This document shows, piece after piece, positions 43,808-55,124 of a DNA stretch of 64,000 bases (positions are counted from its first letter, which is position 1; the number at the start of each line of letters is the position of its first letter). Made by a program: the position numbers and the translations under genes. Source of the DNA: Rostrohypoxylon terebratum (taxonomy: Eukaryota > Ascomycota > Sordariomycetes > Xylariales > Hypoxylaceae); NCBI GenBank assembly GCA_022497145.1, contig MU385921.1, positions 1 through 64,000 on the forward strand. Direction: 5' to 3'. The notes below the pieces were generated by a model that ran no database searches, was not told where the DNA came from, and saw only the letters and a program-made list of their open reading frames with translations.

Positions 43808-46248
43808 TTACTTTCTGAAAAACTGGATAGAAAGTTAGTCACACTAGCCTCAATATATCCGGGATACGAATGGACCATACCTCTATAGCCTCCTCAGTGG
43901 TTACTTTCGAAGGTTCGGAAACGCTCTGATCGATGAGACCTAGTGTGGCCCTAGCCCCTTTCATCTGCCACCACAACTCTCTTCTATCGCCGTCAAGTTC
44001 ACCAGAAAGCATTCGCGTCTTCAAATCTCGTAGGAATGAGTTGTATAACTCTGGCATCTCCCATCGGATCATCGTGTCTCTGAAGACGCCAAGATGTTCC
44101 ACAGCCTGGTCATGTTTGTTATCTCCGAAGGTATTAGAGATGAATGAGCGGATGATACCACCCATCTGTTTCGCGGCGTCTTCGATCTCTGACTCCTCGC
44201 TAGCATATTCTACCATCTGCTTAAACTCGGGGATGGCGTTCTGCGGGTCGATCTTTTTGCGTATGTTCTGGGGTTGATTGAGTAGCGCATCGACATCAAG
44301 ACCTGATATCGGCTCGGGTTTATTACCGTTCTCCTTCCTCCTCTTGGCTTTGGGCGGTACTGCATAAATGTCAGCTTGGAAGACTAAAATGGTTTAATGC
44401 AGCGATATACGATACCTTTCTTGACATTGGCTTCGGCTATTAGGTCTTCGAGTCTTGACTTAGCTTTGCTCATCAGGTCTTCTGGTGGGTTTGAATATTT
44501 GAGGAGTATTGGAGCAACTGGCGGGAGCGGCTGATCTGGATATATTGCACGATGTCGAACGACCTGATTGATGCGATGAAGCGGGGGACAAAACACGTCC
44601 TCGACTGCGGCGTATTCCAAATTCCGATTGCTTTAAGTTATTAGTTCTGTGGTGCTCATTCTAATACTTATAATACTTACCCCTCTTCATCCTTTACCCA
44701 GGTGGATATGTCCATAGCATCGACGTAGTCGTCCATGGCTTCGGAAAGGTCTTTACTAGGTAGGAGGCGATGGTCTTCGTATTTCACGTTTCCGGTGACT
44801 GTGATCACCTTATCAAGTGGAGGGAATTGATAATTTCTGACGTCTTCTGCGAAGGGCAACGGAACATCGTACAAACACTCAAAATCAGCCTCAATGTGAG
44901 GCGCAAGGAGAATGAGAGCGGGCTCTTTCCCATCCTTCGTAACGATCCGGGCCACTGCGTAAGACTCGAGCTCTTGAAGTGAATGGATGAATGAGGAGAG
45001 TTTAAGCGCAGCCCCATCATTTAACTTCTGGGGGACAGTCTGGCAAGTTTCTCCCATATTGAAGAATGGATCGTACTGCGTGAATTAGTATGCGGAAATG
45101 AATTGACGACCTGTAATTATTTACCTTCTCCTGGTGCACGAATCCCAGAATGGTGAAGCATTTTGTGGTCTCGATTTTGGTGATATTATACTCCGACTCG
45201 CTAATATGGACAGCGGTTCTTCCGTACTCGTATCCTTTGGCTAATGATTCGAACTCAACGTCTCGCTTGCCTCCCGGTGCTTCGGGATCATTGACTCTAT
45301 ATGTTCTCGCGTTTTTTACGGCAGCAAACACGCTGGTGTGCTCCACACCTTCCATCTCATCGCCTCCGGCGGCCTGAGAGAGGCCAGAATCTGCTGAGAG
45401 CACTACTCGACTAGCGGGTGGTATCGTCGCCTTGTGCGTCTTAAAGTACCGCTCTACGCTGATGCTCATAGCATCTTTGTGTTCTGCGGGGTTCCCAAGG
45501 GTGAGCTCTCCGTCGTAGTTCTTGTATGGCCTGAAGGGCTTTATTCTCGGCATCTCGAGTTCGGAAATAGCCTCTGCCATGGTGCCGTATAAGCCATCAC
45601 ACTTTTCGACGAGCTCTTTTAGGAGTTGCTCGTTCATCCTCTTTTGACTTGATTTGTCTTCTTCCTTGAAACCAAAATCTGCATCATCGAAATCTATACC
45701 CCTAAACACAAATTCAATTAATGAAAGACTTATGATGTTATATGAGAAACTTACAAAACTATAAGCTCGATGCCACAGCCCTTGATCTGCCTTGCAATGT
45801 CGTCGAAATCATCGGGATCAACAGACCCCTCGCCATCGGTGACTAGGATAATTTTGCGCTTGTATTTCAGCTTTTTTGTGAATTTTTCGATCATATCGAC
45901 GGCTAGCACTATAGCCGAGATAGAGTCGCCGGACTCGGTGTCGCTGGGCTTGATGAGGTTTTGCAAACTGCGTAGGCTAGCCAAGTTCATGGGGCCGAGT
46001 TCTTGCAGGATGGAGATGTTCTCATAACCATCTCCTTGCTGGTCTTGCAAGTGGTTCTTAGTCTCGTCGGTTCTTACGCCGATGACTCCAACGGTCCACG
46101 TTTTTCGCGATGCAGCAACGGTCGTTGTGATCTTGTCCCATACATAACGCATACCCCAGTCGAGGTCGGATTCGATTCTTCCATTATGACAGTCTCCCAT
46201 TGACGATCCGAGGTCGACGATGTAGACCGTTGCCTCCTTATCCGCCAT
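43808..46248 (-). CDS. KU80: Ku80, DNA end-binding subunit
   Basis: Partner of Ku70 in non-homologous end joining and telomere maintenance; nuclear. The six-exon model is complement(join(43808..43822, 43881..44359, 44416..44630, 44681..45075, 45125..45701, 45755..46248)), 724 aa. All introns are 49-58 nt with GTAAGT- or GTATNN-type donors and every junction preserves the frame. The N-terminal von Willebrand-like domain starts ATVYIVDLGSSMGD and includes RKIILVTDGEGSVD. The Ku core follows, with ETTKCFTILGFVHQEKY and YAVARIVTKDGKEPALILLA, then the C-terminal helical arm. The last exon is only 15 nt and encodes FFRK plus stop, giving the C-terminal EEAIEFFRK; a different acceptor would add ~24 unrelated residues and seems less likely. 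The gene is divergent from the TMEM205-like gene. Filamentous fungi carry one KU80; the complete frame suggests it is functional. Confidence 0.93.
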
Positions 46249-46962
46249 CGTACAAGGGTTGAGGATGAGGTGCGTAAAGAAACAGAACGGATAATTGGCG
46301 TGTAGAAGAAGGAGAAGAAACTATCAGTTGGGGTGCTCGTCTAAAACCATCCATAAATAAAAAGCATCATGAATATTGAATGTTATCCATGCTTCTAGGT
46401 AGAAGATTATCGAAATTGACCACTAAGAAGCGGCATCTGCCTAGAAACTTACATCCATGAGTCTTAGGTGCCCCGTATACTACCTAGTAGGTATTATTAC
46501 ATATGTAGGTACTAGGTAGTAAGGTACTTGTATTTGTACAGGATGTGTGTCTTTACATCCGTGACAATCCCCACCTGGCAAGTTTCCGAGAATTGCTCTT
46601 TGAGGCGCGTTGTTTCCACTAGGCAGGCGCGTAGGCACCTGACTAGGAGGACATGCGCCTAATCGTCCCAGGCCAATCAGCGACTTCACCTGGTCCAAGC
46701 TCCTTCCGCCTCAAATATTGCCGGGGAACGGATGGCACGATCGAGGGGTCGCAAACGCACCACACTTTCATCTGTCATACAAAACTCTATTAATAAAACC
46801 ACCGAAATTTCCTCGTTCAAATGTCCCAAACCCTTGATTAGGAAAACTTGTATCATTTTTTTCTTGATTCCTATATAACATCGAATCGTTCGTCCTTGTT
46901 CCTACATTGCGACCAGTTGACCGGTATATAGGAGGTAGCCTAAGTAATACTAGACAGCAACA
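46249..46962. promoter_or_regulatory. Divergent intergenic region KU80 / TMEM205-like
   Basis: 714 bp between divergent start codons, so both promoters lie here. A TACCTAGTAGGTA-type palindrome cluster occurs at 46480-46525. No specific site is assigned. Confidence 0.5.
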
Positions 46963-47820
46963 ATGGGCGAAGGATCGGTGCTCTTCACTTTGGCACCCTA
47001 CCAAGTCTTATCGTAAGTCAAAGTCGATCAACCAACCAACCAACCAACCAATCAACACCACACAGACAGCAACAAGATCGGAATTCATGAGCTAATCTAA
47101 AATCACCGGTGTTGTTTGTATAGTTACGGCACACTTCTCGGGACGCAGGTTTTCCACGTAAGTGGCTCTTTGCTCGAATAGCATCTACGAACACATTATT
47201 ACTCGCCGATTCATCAATTTACGAATCCTCATCTCGATCATGGCAAATATAAAGAACGAGTTGACCAACATAACCCCACATTTAGACTTTCTTTAATTCC
47301 ATAGCCTCCTTCAAGGTACTCGAGCGACCTCAGTTCGCCATTCTTCAACGCGCCGTCTTTCCTATATACTTTGGTATCCAGACCGTGAGCCCAGCCCTCC
47401 TGGCTTTGACATACCCGGGTAGCAAGAGCGCTTTCGGCGTGCCCTCTAGTCTCTCCGGTGTGCTTCACGAGTCGAATCGCTGGGGCGTGTTAGTGCCGCT
47501 CGGGACCATATTTGCGACGGGTCTTTTGAACCTTGCCTACCTACTCCCCGAGACGAACAAGATTACAGCTTTAAGGAGAGCGCAAGGTAAAATAATCTGA
47601 AAGCAGAGGACTAGAACATGATTCAATTTTGTTAACGCATATAATTATTGCAGAGACGAAGGATGGCAAAGCCAGCTACGATGCCAAGCCGCATTCGAAG
47701 GAAATGACCGAGCTGAACAAGCAATTCGGCAAGATTCACGGCATCTCATCGCTAGCGAACCTTATTACCTTACTAGCAACTATCGTCTATGGCATCAATC
47801 TCTCCTCTAGGCTCGAATAA
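46963..47820 (+). CDS. TMEM205-like (DUF4149) membrane protein
   Basis: Small polytopic membrane protein of the TMEM205-like family; biochemical role unknown in fungi. The model is join(46963..47012, 47124..47157, 47286..47586, 47654..47820), 183 aa. Joints read APYQVLS-YGTLLGTQVFH-TFFNSIASFKVLERPQF, all in frame, with GTAAGT donors on the first two introns. Family hallmarks are the segment FFNSIASFKVLERPQFAILQ followed by VFPIYFGIQTVSPALLALTY, the loop WGVLVPLGTIFATGLLNLAY with its second membrane span, and LPETNKITALRRA. The C-terminal part reads LNKQFGKIHGISSLANLITL and closes with a further hydrophobic helix. About four membrane helices are expected. The first intron contains a CCAA tandem repeat (47033-47051). 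Location (ER, plasma membrane or mitochondria) cannot be told. Confidence 0.86.
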
Positions 47821-48355
47821 GGGCAATTGTCTTATTTACCCAGGCAGTCAGGTCAAGATTTATCGAACTAGCAGCATGCGTAACAGGTATAGGAAGGAAG
47901 TTCTAGAAAGAATCGAACATTGATCAGACATGACAAATCGAAACCAGAATTGTCGATTTATTACTATGATAGCACTATCTATCCACTTTAACCAACCACC
48001 ACCCTTGATTCTTGATCGGTACTTCGTACCGTAGAGGAAAAAGCATCCATGTGAGCTTCCAAACTTGGCCGGAACCCTTCCCCCTAACCTGCTAGTGTAG
48101 GGGATTTTTCAATCTCCACCGCCCTAAAATTGCGCCGCTCAAAACACACCGAAACGGTAAGCGTATCCAGCACGCCCGAATCCCTAGGGCCTGGGTATAA
48201 TGCATACAAAGGGAAAACTGCCAAAGCCCGGCAGCCAATGCGATGTTCAGACTTCGCTCGTACTACATAGTAAATCTCCCGAATATGAAAGGTCGGGAGG
48301 TGCCCCGCTGGTTCTGTTTACCCCTTCTATGTTGATAAATTTCCGACGTTGACTA
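47821..48355. other. Convergent spacer, nothing recognised
   Basis: 3' flanks of two convergent genes. No open frame of note and no structured RNA recognised. Confidence 0.5.
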
Positions 48356-48826
48356 TTAGATGTGCCCGGCTAAAGCCAGAAGCTCCCTTTTAGCATCGGC
48401 TAGTTTCTTCGCTCGAGTTTCCTCGTCTTCGACCACGGGCATCTTAGGCGGCTTAGCAGCAGCTCGCTGGAGAGAACTATACAGAGACCATGGCAAAGGC
48501 TTCTTAGCCAGTTGACGGGCAACGTCCAGCTCCTCCATCGGCGGCGCGTACTCTCGCTCCAGAGGTGGGATTGGGTAGCTGGCACCAATCATAGGGTTGA
48601 CCTTAGTGTTTGGTGACGGCGCTGGCGACGGCGATGACTCTTCCTCCGACTCTGAAAGAGACGATGATGTTGGTGATGGAGATGTATCGCGGAAATAGTG
48701 ACGGGTAGTTTCGGAGGGCTTGCTAAACACTCTGCGTCCCTTAATTGGGGTGGTACGGGTAGGAGCCTTCGGGAATGTAATCGGACCCCCCATTCTGAAA
48801 GTGAACGTTTCTCTGCTGTCGGACAT
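48356..48826 (-). CDS. Small basic/Ser-rich protein of unknown function
   Basis: I do not recognise a family. Single-exon frame; the first ATG in it is at 48826, giving MSDSRETFTFRMGGPITFPK and 156 aa. The frame is open a further 24 codons upstream, but that stretch lacks an ATG (its 5' codon is GTG). The sequence shows a conserved-looking N-terminal motif with repeated Thr/Pro (FPKAPTRTTPIKGRRVFSKP), then a Ser/Glu/Pro-rich linker (SLSESEEESSPSPAPSPNTK), then a Pro-rich and helical C-terminus with PPMEELDVARQLAKKPLPWS and EDEETRAKKLADAKRELLAL. No signal peptide or membrane helix is present. The structured ends flanking a disordered centre suggest a real gene rather than a random frame. Confidence 0.6.
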   Translation of the reverse strand: MSDSRETFTFRMGGPITFPKAPTRTTPIKGRRVFSKPSETTRHYFRDTSPSPTSSSLSESEEESSPSPAPSPNTKVNPMIGASYPIPPLEREYAPPMEELDVARQLAKKPLPWSLYSSLQRAAAKPPKMPVVEDEETRAKKLADAKRELLALAGHI

Positions 48827-50749
48827 GTTGACGAAGGTAGGGTAGCTATTGAAGTTATAGTAACTTGCAGGTAGGATATGATGTAGGGTATGAGACACTC
48901 AGATGAAGCCTAAGCCTGTAGTAAGCGAAGGTCCAGCCAGATAAATTATTATGGTGTATAGGTAAGTCGAGATGCAGAAGGCGTCTATTCCGTTTTAGTA
49001 GATGGATCGACAGATAACCAGCTCGCTTTAAAGGGTAGTCGTAGAAGTTGAACTAGAAGAATAATGGAACGAAGAGAGAAGGGATGAAAGGGGTGAGAGA
49101 GAGCACGAGACATATATGTAGTGTATGGGTATGCCACACGGGATAAGCACAACATCGACCTCCATCCCGTTACGAAACTACGATACGACCCCCACTCCCC
49201 ACTCTCTACTACAGTAATAATAGTGTAAGGCCTACACTCGGAAGAGGGATCTACTGTGTCGCTAACGCCGCAGCCTTTTATCATATTATGGGGTAGACTG
49301 TACTAGACTAGTGTGGTGTATTATTCGATTGACATTCACCGCCAAGTTTATCAACAGCTAGCTGCAAGCAAGGGTGTCGTCAGCGGGCATTCACATGGAT
49401 GCCACTGATGCCACTGTATGGGATATTACAGTTGAATTAGTTGCAGTCAGGGTCTCAGGGTCTCGGCCCCACTTTCCTACCAGACCCAAGCACACCACTA
49501 TGCATGTATGTACTACATAGTATGCATGGTATCGTGAACGAAATCTGTGCGAGGCGGCGCCAATTGGGTGGGTGAACTCAGTGATTATCAAGGCGGTGGG
49601 ACCCTCAGTTTGAGATCCTTTTTGATAGTACAGAACACGGTTCGTTATGTCAAATATCAATGCAATGGATCCATATGAGAGTCTAATCCAAAGACCTTGA
49701 GGTTTTACTGTTGTACTATGTAAGGAAGGCATCCTCCGGCAACTTACCCTCCAGGATTGGAACTGGATGATCAATACCGAGTCTATACCTACTTCGTTCC
49801 CAAACAGACACACGATCGCTATTTCGGCAGGAAATGTCGATAAAAACCAAGGTTACCTACAAGGTATGTAGTATAAGTACTTTATTACAGGAGCAACCTG
49901 AATTCGGCTAAGCGAACCCATCACATATGGCCGTTTTGATTTTTCGGCGATCCAGCCCATTCAAATCATCAACTACTCGAACCCGATGGTGTAATAAAAG
50001 GCCGTGTTCACAAAATCACAAAGCCACTGAGGTCGAGATGCGTTACATAGTAGATCGCTCATAGACGTATGATGACTGGGAGTATGTACGTAGTATCTCA
50101 TCGCGGATATTATGAATGGGTGACCCGAGCGACCCGGAAGAAACCAGAATTGAAATTGGATATATACCTACCTACGTCAAGTTGCCTGCTACCTAGGTAT
50201 GTAAGATTCTCCAAAGTAAGACAGACGCTATTACGACACCAAGAATTCCGGATATGCTAAGCGGCAACGCCTCCACATGTAGCCCGCCGTCATCACCGGG
50301 CTTACGTTCTTGTCGGCACTCCGATATTGGTGGGGTTGGAGGATTGTGGGTTGCGTCGCAGGTCGCAGGTACGGGCTCTCACCGCAGCACACATGAGAAG
50401 CGTACGTCTTTAGTTATTGTTGACTACCTGCAAGCTAATTTGTTGAATAGGATGGATAGGTTATGCTGTCGTCTTTTTCCCCCTCCTGATAATCCAACGG
50501 AGTTACCTAATCCAAGATTAGCTGCTTATCACCATGCAGCCACCTGGCATCCATATGTACCAATAAGTCACCGCAGATTGCGAGAAAAAATAGATATCGC
50601 GGTCCAGCTTTGATGTTCCAGTTCGAGTTGCATGACTGCGTCATACTGCAGTAGAGCGTACACATGTATGGTAGTTACACGCTCCTCAATGCGCATGTGA
50701 GCACATCTAGCATACGCCATCCGACCGCTAGAGATATAGTAAATCTAGG
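48827..50749. other. Intergenic, no gene recognised
   Basis: About 1.9 kb with only short or unconvincing open frames (49391-49813 minus and 50254-50613 plus lack family features or conserved composition). Short TAGGTATG motifs occur at 49860 and 50190. Nothing structured was recognised. Confidence 0.5.
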
Positions 50750-52012
50750 CTACTTCTGCTTTGTCTTCGGTTTCTTCGCTAGATCGCTCGTCCGAATTAC
50801 CTGCGGCGTTGCTACAGGTGATTTGTATGGTGTCAAGCTGGGCACAAAAGCACTAATCTGCCTTTTGTAAAACTCATACTCCGGATACTTCCCGGAGCTG
50901 ATTGATTCTGTGAGCCAGGTTGACCCCTGGAATACCATGACCAGAAATAGAGGACCTAAGCCGGCCCAGCTGTAAAGAGCCTTGCTTGCGTAACAGCTCC
51001 ATTGGTATAATATGATCCAGATTGTTTGTTCGGCTGCGAAATTCGGGTGCCTACAGTACGCCCATAAACCGGATGTGATGAAACCTCGGTCAAGGTCTTC
51101 CTGAGCGAAACCGCATCCCCGCGGTATCTTTGCCGTCTGTTGGTACTGCTTCTTTGCTGCTTGATAATCTAAAATACTCATGGTCAATTACAGATCGTAT
51201 TGCTGCTGTGTTGCTGTGTTTATACATATAAAACTCACCCCATTGTTGCTGGTCGCTGTACCATTCGGACAGAATGAGTCCGAGTTCGGCAACAGCAAAG
51301 CCTATATCCGCTGCCGTGATCTCCTGCTCAAAGGTTGAAGCAATCATTATTGTATAGGTTGGCGCAGCGAGGAGAAAGAGCAATATGCTTTGGATAAATG
51401 AGATGAATGTGACATTCAACAGGAAAAAAAGGGCCGGGTGTGTTCTGTTGCGAATTATCTCCCTGCAATTGTTATTTTTTATTAGAGCAACCACATTGAA
51501 CACGTCAAGATAGGGCACGCACCATCTGTAGTCTTCCGATCCGATGTTGTAACCACCTTTCCGTGTATAATTGTAGGTTAATCGAGCCTTGAGGGGTCAA
51601 TGAATCAGCCACAGATCGTTGAACCATGTTATACACCTGTATATTCACATACACTCCATATCACACTCCAAAATAGTATTAGATCAACCCTTTGGCTTGG
51701 TAGGTCGTTTAGATGAGACCAGACAGCAAAATGGGCATTATAAATTGTAGGCAGCAAACTCCACATCCGGTCAACTTGAGAATAATTCCTGTTGAATTCG
51801 GACAAGACTAAGAAAATGACACCGAGGAATATCGAAAACGAAAGTCCGGACACAAGAGGGTTGGTATTCTTGTATAACTCAACAATTGAATCGGAGCTTG
51901 AGACAGCATCGATGATCTTGGCGGGCAATTCGAAGAATTGAGGTAGGTATGGTTCGACCACTTGAGAATAGTCGGCACAATCTTCGAGATTCTTCACCGA
52001 TGGTAACGCCAT
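50750..52012 (-). CDS. DUF1295 / steroid-dehydrogenase-like membrane protein
   Basis: Member of the DUF1295 group, distantly related to 3-oxo-5-alpha-steroid 4-dehydrogenases; a reductase or methyltransferase-like role on lipids is only inferred. The model is complement(join(50750..51168, 51239..51462, 51523..51587, 51653..52012)), 355 aa. Introns of 60-70 nt use GTATGT, GTGCGT and GTGAGT donors, and junctions restore the signature FWSVIWSARLTYNYTRKGGY, then SEDYRW-EIIRNRTHPALFF. Membrane segments include LVSGLSFSIFLGVIFLVLSE, LLNVTFISFIQSILLFLLAA, and TIWIILYQWSCYA. The C-terminal catalytic-like region has ITSGLWAYCRHPNFAAEQTI, the conserved RHPN motif of this superfamily, and FVPSLTPYK near the end. 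It is divergent from TOP3 by about 0.7-0.8 kb. Confidence 0.88.
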
Positions 52013-52723
52013 TTTGAATTATAGCCAGTATCGCTAAGGTATCGCCAAGGTACCTATAGGTATATTGATATTCGGTCGTATCGAAGAATTGAGGAGGAAG
52101 ACGATAGCTAGAAGGGAGATGTTAATTGTTTAGTAGACGTCATGACTTGTCCTCAGTTGACCAGGCAGCCTAGGACCTAGGTACGGGCTATTATGTACTA
52201 GGATTACTAGGTGGTAGGTTAGGCAAAAAGATTTGAGCTTCAGCTGCAGCTGGAAAATGTTAGGTAAAGATTAAAGTTCTCTGGAGCACTGACCATGTAA
52301 CCTACAATAAAAGCCCTCCAACACTCCAACAAGGGGGCAGGGGTATTAACCTTTAAGGCACTACTCTGTACACTACCTAGTGTAGCTGGAGGTAAAGTTA
52401 GTCGAACCAATCAAATGGTTTATTGACTCTAGGATATCAATTGTGAATTTGTACTATGTACTGTATGTAGTGTATTATTATTATTAACTTGCAAAAAAAA
52501 TCGGGAAGTTGCGAGACGACGATATTAGAAAAAATCGGAGCCGAGTGGAAGTTCTTTTCTCATTATTCGAGCTCATCTTCTTCCTCCACACATAACTTAC
52601 TATTCAAATTAACCAAATCGCCTGGCAGCAACAATGAGGTAGATCCATATTCATGATGGAACGTCGTCCTCTGGGTAACCATTCGCTTTTCTTGACCGTG
52701 GGTAAAGGCTTTCACTGTCACTC
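52013..52723. promoter_or_regulatory. Divergent intergenic region DUF1295 / TOP3
   Basis: 711 bp between the DUF1295 start and the first TOP3 ATG. Holds CCTAGGTAC motifs at 52170 and a (TTA)n tract near 52470-52485. Both promoters must be here; no defined site is assigned. Confidence 0.5.
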
Positions 52724-55124
52724 ATGAGACGTGCCTGTAGCTACCTGTGTCGTATCGACATAACACACCGAATAGCCACAATTAGATGTCACGTTTCCGG
52801 CTTTTGCAAAACTACGCGGCGATTTAAGTCAACTATGAGAGTTCTTTGCGTCGCCGAAAAACCTTCTATCGCTAAAGCTGTCGCTGGCCATCTCTCGGGT
52901 GGTCGGGTTCAAAGTGTCAGTCTTGGAATTCTCTATCGACTAAGCAGCAAGTAGACGAAACTGCATTCCTTTGCTAACTCCAACTTAGCACAATACGCCA
53001 GAGAAGTATATCAAAAACTATACTTTTGACTATGATTTCGGGCATCCTTGGGGTCATTGCCAGGTTACCATGACTTCTGTACTCGGCCATATTACCTCAG
53101 CCGTATTCCCTGCCGAATATAAATCCTGGGAATATCCGCCGCCCGAACGCTTGTTTGACGCCCCTGTGCAAATTATCACATCTGAGGTTCGCCCTCCGGC
53201 TTCTTGCGTTCAACTCGCTCGATTTCGAGATTCTAACCTAATGCTGCAGGACAAAACGAAGGTAGCCGAAAACATCGAAAAACAAGCACGCTACGCTAAT
53301 GCATTATGCATATGGACCGATTGTGATCGAGAAGGTGAGCACATAGGTAACGAGATATGTGAGGCTGCGAAGAGGGGTAATAGGACTCTGGATATTAAGA
53401 GGGCCAAGTTCAGCAATATCGAGAAAGCGTCAGTCGTCTACCCTAGTCATCTAAGGACCATGCCAAGCTGAACATGAACATATCTAGGCATATCTTGAAC
53501 GCGTCTCGCAACCTCATCAATCTTGACCATAAGCAAGTCAATGCTGTAGCCTCTAGGATCGAATTAGATCTCAGGATTGGATACGCATTTACTCGATTCT
53601 TGACCACGAATATAAGAACATTAGGAGGGCCCCTCCAACGGCTCGTCGTAAGCTACGGTTTGTCACCTTACGGCCCTTATTATTGTACCATTCTGACATC
53701 GCAGGATCCTGCCAATTCCCAACCCTGGGGTTCGTGGTAGATCGGTATTTCAAGGTGCGAAACTTCAAGCCTGAGCCGTTCTGGAGCATCAAGGTCACGC
53801 ACAAACGAGAAGGTATAGATGTTAATTTCGGCTGGTCACGTCATCGCCTCTTTGATAGGGCCTCAGTCGTCATACTCTATGAGAGATGTCTTACGGCGAA
53901 GGTAGCCAAGGTAGTCAAGGTCCAAGAGAAGCCCACGAAGAGGTGGAAGCCATTACCATTGACCACAGTTGAGTTACAAAAGATGGCTACGAGATTTCTA
54001 CGTATGACAGGTCAGCAAGCCATGGAGACCGCAGAGAATCTCTACAATAAAGGATTCATTAGTTACCCTAGAACAGAAACTGATCGTTTCGATCCTGGTA
54101 TGAACTTGCGTGCTCTGGTTCAAAAACAGACGCAATCTGGTTCCTGGGGAGAATTCGCGCAGAACCTCGTCAATGGTGGGTATCAACAGCCACGGCAAGG
54201 GAGGAATGACGATAAAGCACATCCTCCAATTCATCCCATCACATTTGCAGCCCCAACAGTCCTTAATGAAAGCGAAAAAAAGGTCTACGAATTTGTTGTT
54301 AGACGCTTCCTAGCTTGCTGCTCGGAGGATGCAAAGGGCGTCGCAACAGACGTCGACATCCTATACGGCGAAGAATCTTTTCACGCCCATGGCGTCGTGG
54401 TTTTAGAACGAAATTATTTGGACGTATACGTGTACGACAAATGGACTGGGACCGTACAGCTTCCCAAATTCACCGTAGGCGAGATCTTCGAGCCCACCGA
54501 AGCCATTATGACAGAAGGGAAAACCGTTGCGCCCAGCTACCTCACCGAAGCTGATTTGATTGCTCTTATGGACGCCAATGGGATTGGGACAGACGCTACA
54601 ATGGCCGAACATATCCAGAAAATTCAAGAAAGAGAGTACGTTCGTACCGTGCCTCGAGCCTCCCGCCCGGCAGATGAGGGCGAAGAGGAGGGCGACGTTC
54701 CGGCGGCACGAGGAGGGCGCGGTGGCCGAGGGGGACGCGGTGGTCGCGGCCGGGGAGGTCGAGGTGGAGGGGCTACGACCGGTGCTAGAGGGGGGGTGAT
54801 TATGGAATTTATCCCAACACAATTAGGTGTGGCTCTGATCGAAGGATTCGACAGGATGAACTTTGAGACCAGTCTTGGAAAGCCATTTTTACGAAAAGAA
54901 ATGGAGTTGAAGATGAAAGCTATTTGCGAAGGTCGTACTACCAAAGAGGTAGTCCTAAGCGAGAGCATTCGGCAATATCACCAGGTTTACATGCAATCGA
55001 AGGAGAAATTGGCGGTTCTCAAAGCCGTAAGTTTACCTCTCAAGTGTTCTCCCATCCAAGTTTACCATACTAATTTAAAATGAAGGCGTGTCGGCAGTAT
55101 ATCTTTCAACAAAATGGCGACTGA
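52724..55124 (+). CDS. TOP3: DNA topoisomerase III (type IA)
   Basis: Type IA topoisomerase that, with a RecQ helicase and Rmi1, dissolves recombination intermediates. The model from the first ATG is join(52724..52915, 52989..53186, 53250..53428, 53488..53657, 53705..55026, 55086..55124), 699 aa; the internal ATG at 52835 gives 662 aa. The classical start MRVLCVAEKPSIAKAVAGHL matches yeast MKVLCVAEKNSIAKAVSQ, so the 37 residues before it are an extension. The toprim domain contains CIWTDCDREGEHIGNEI; the core has CQFPTLGFVVDRYF, and GFISYPRTETDRF with the active-site Tyr (residue 330 of the short form). DDKAHPPIHP and ANGIGTDATMAEHIQKI follow. A 46-residue acidic-then-RGG insert lies at about 529-574 (RGGRGGRGGRGGRGRGGRGG) ahead of the C-terminal FIPTQLGVALIEGF. 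The last intron acceptor is chosen so the end reads KAACRQYIFQQNGD. Confidence 0.93.

Noticed and set aside
49391..49813. 140-codon minus-strand frame
   Set aside because: No domain, no signal peptide, poor codon regularity and no splice partners.
55091..55124. Alternative last TOP3 exon starting at the downstream CAG acceptor (55098)
   Set aside because: Would drop ACRQ; the AAG acceptor at 55085 gives KAACRQYIFQQNGD, closer to the expected ending, although both are in frame.
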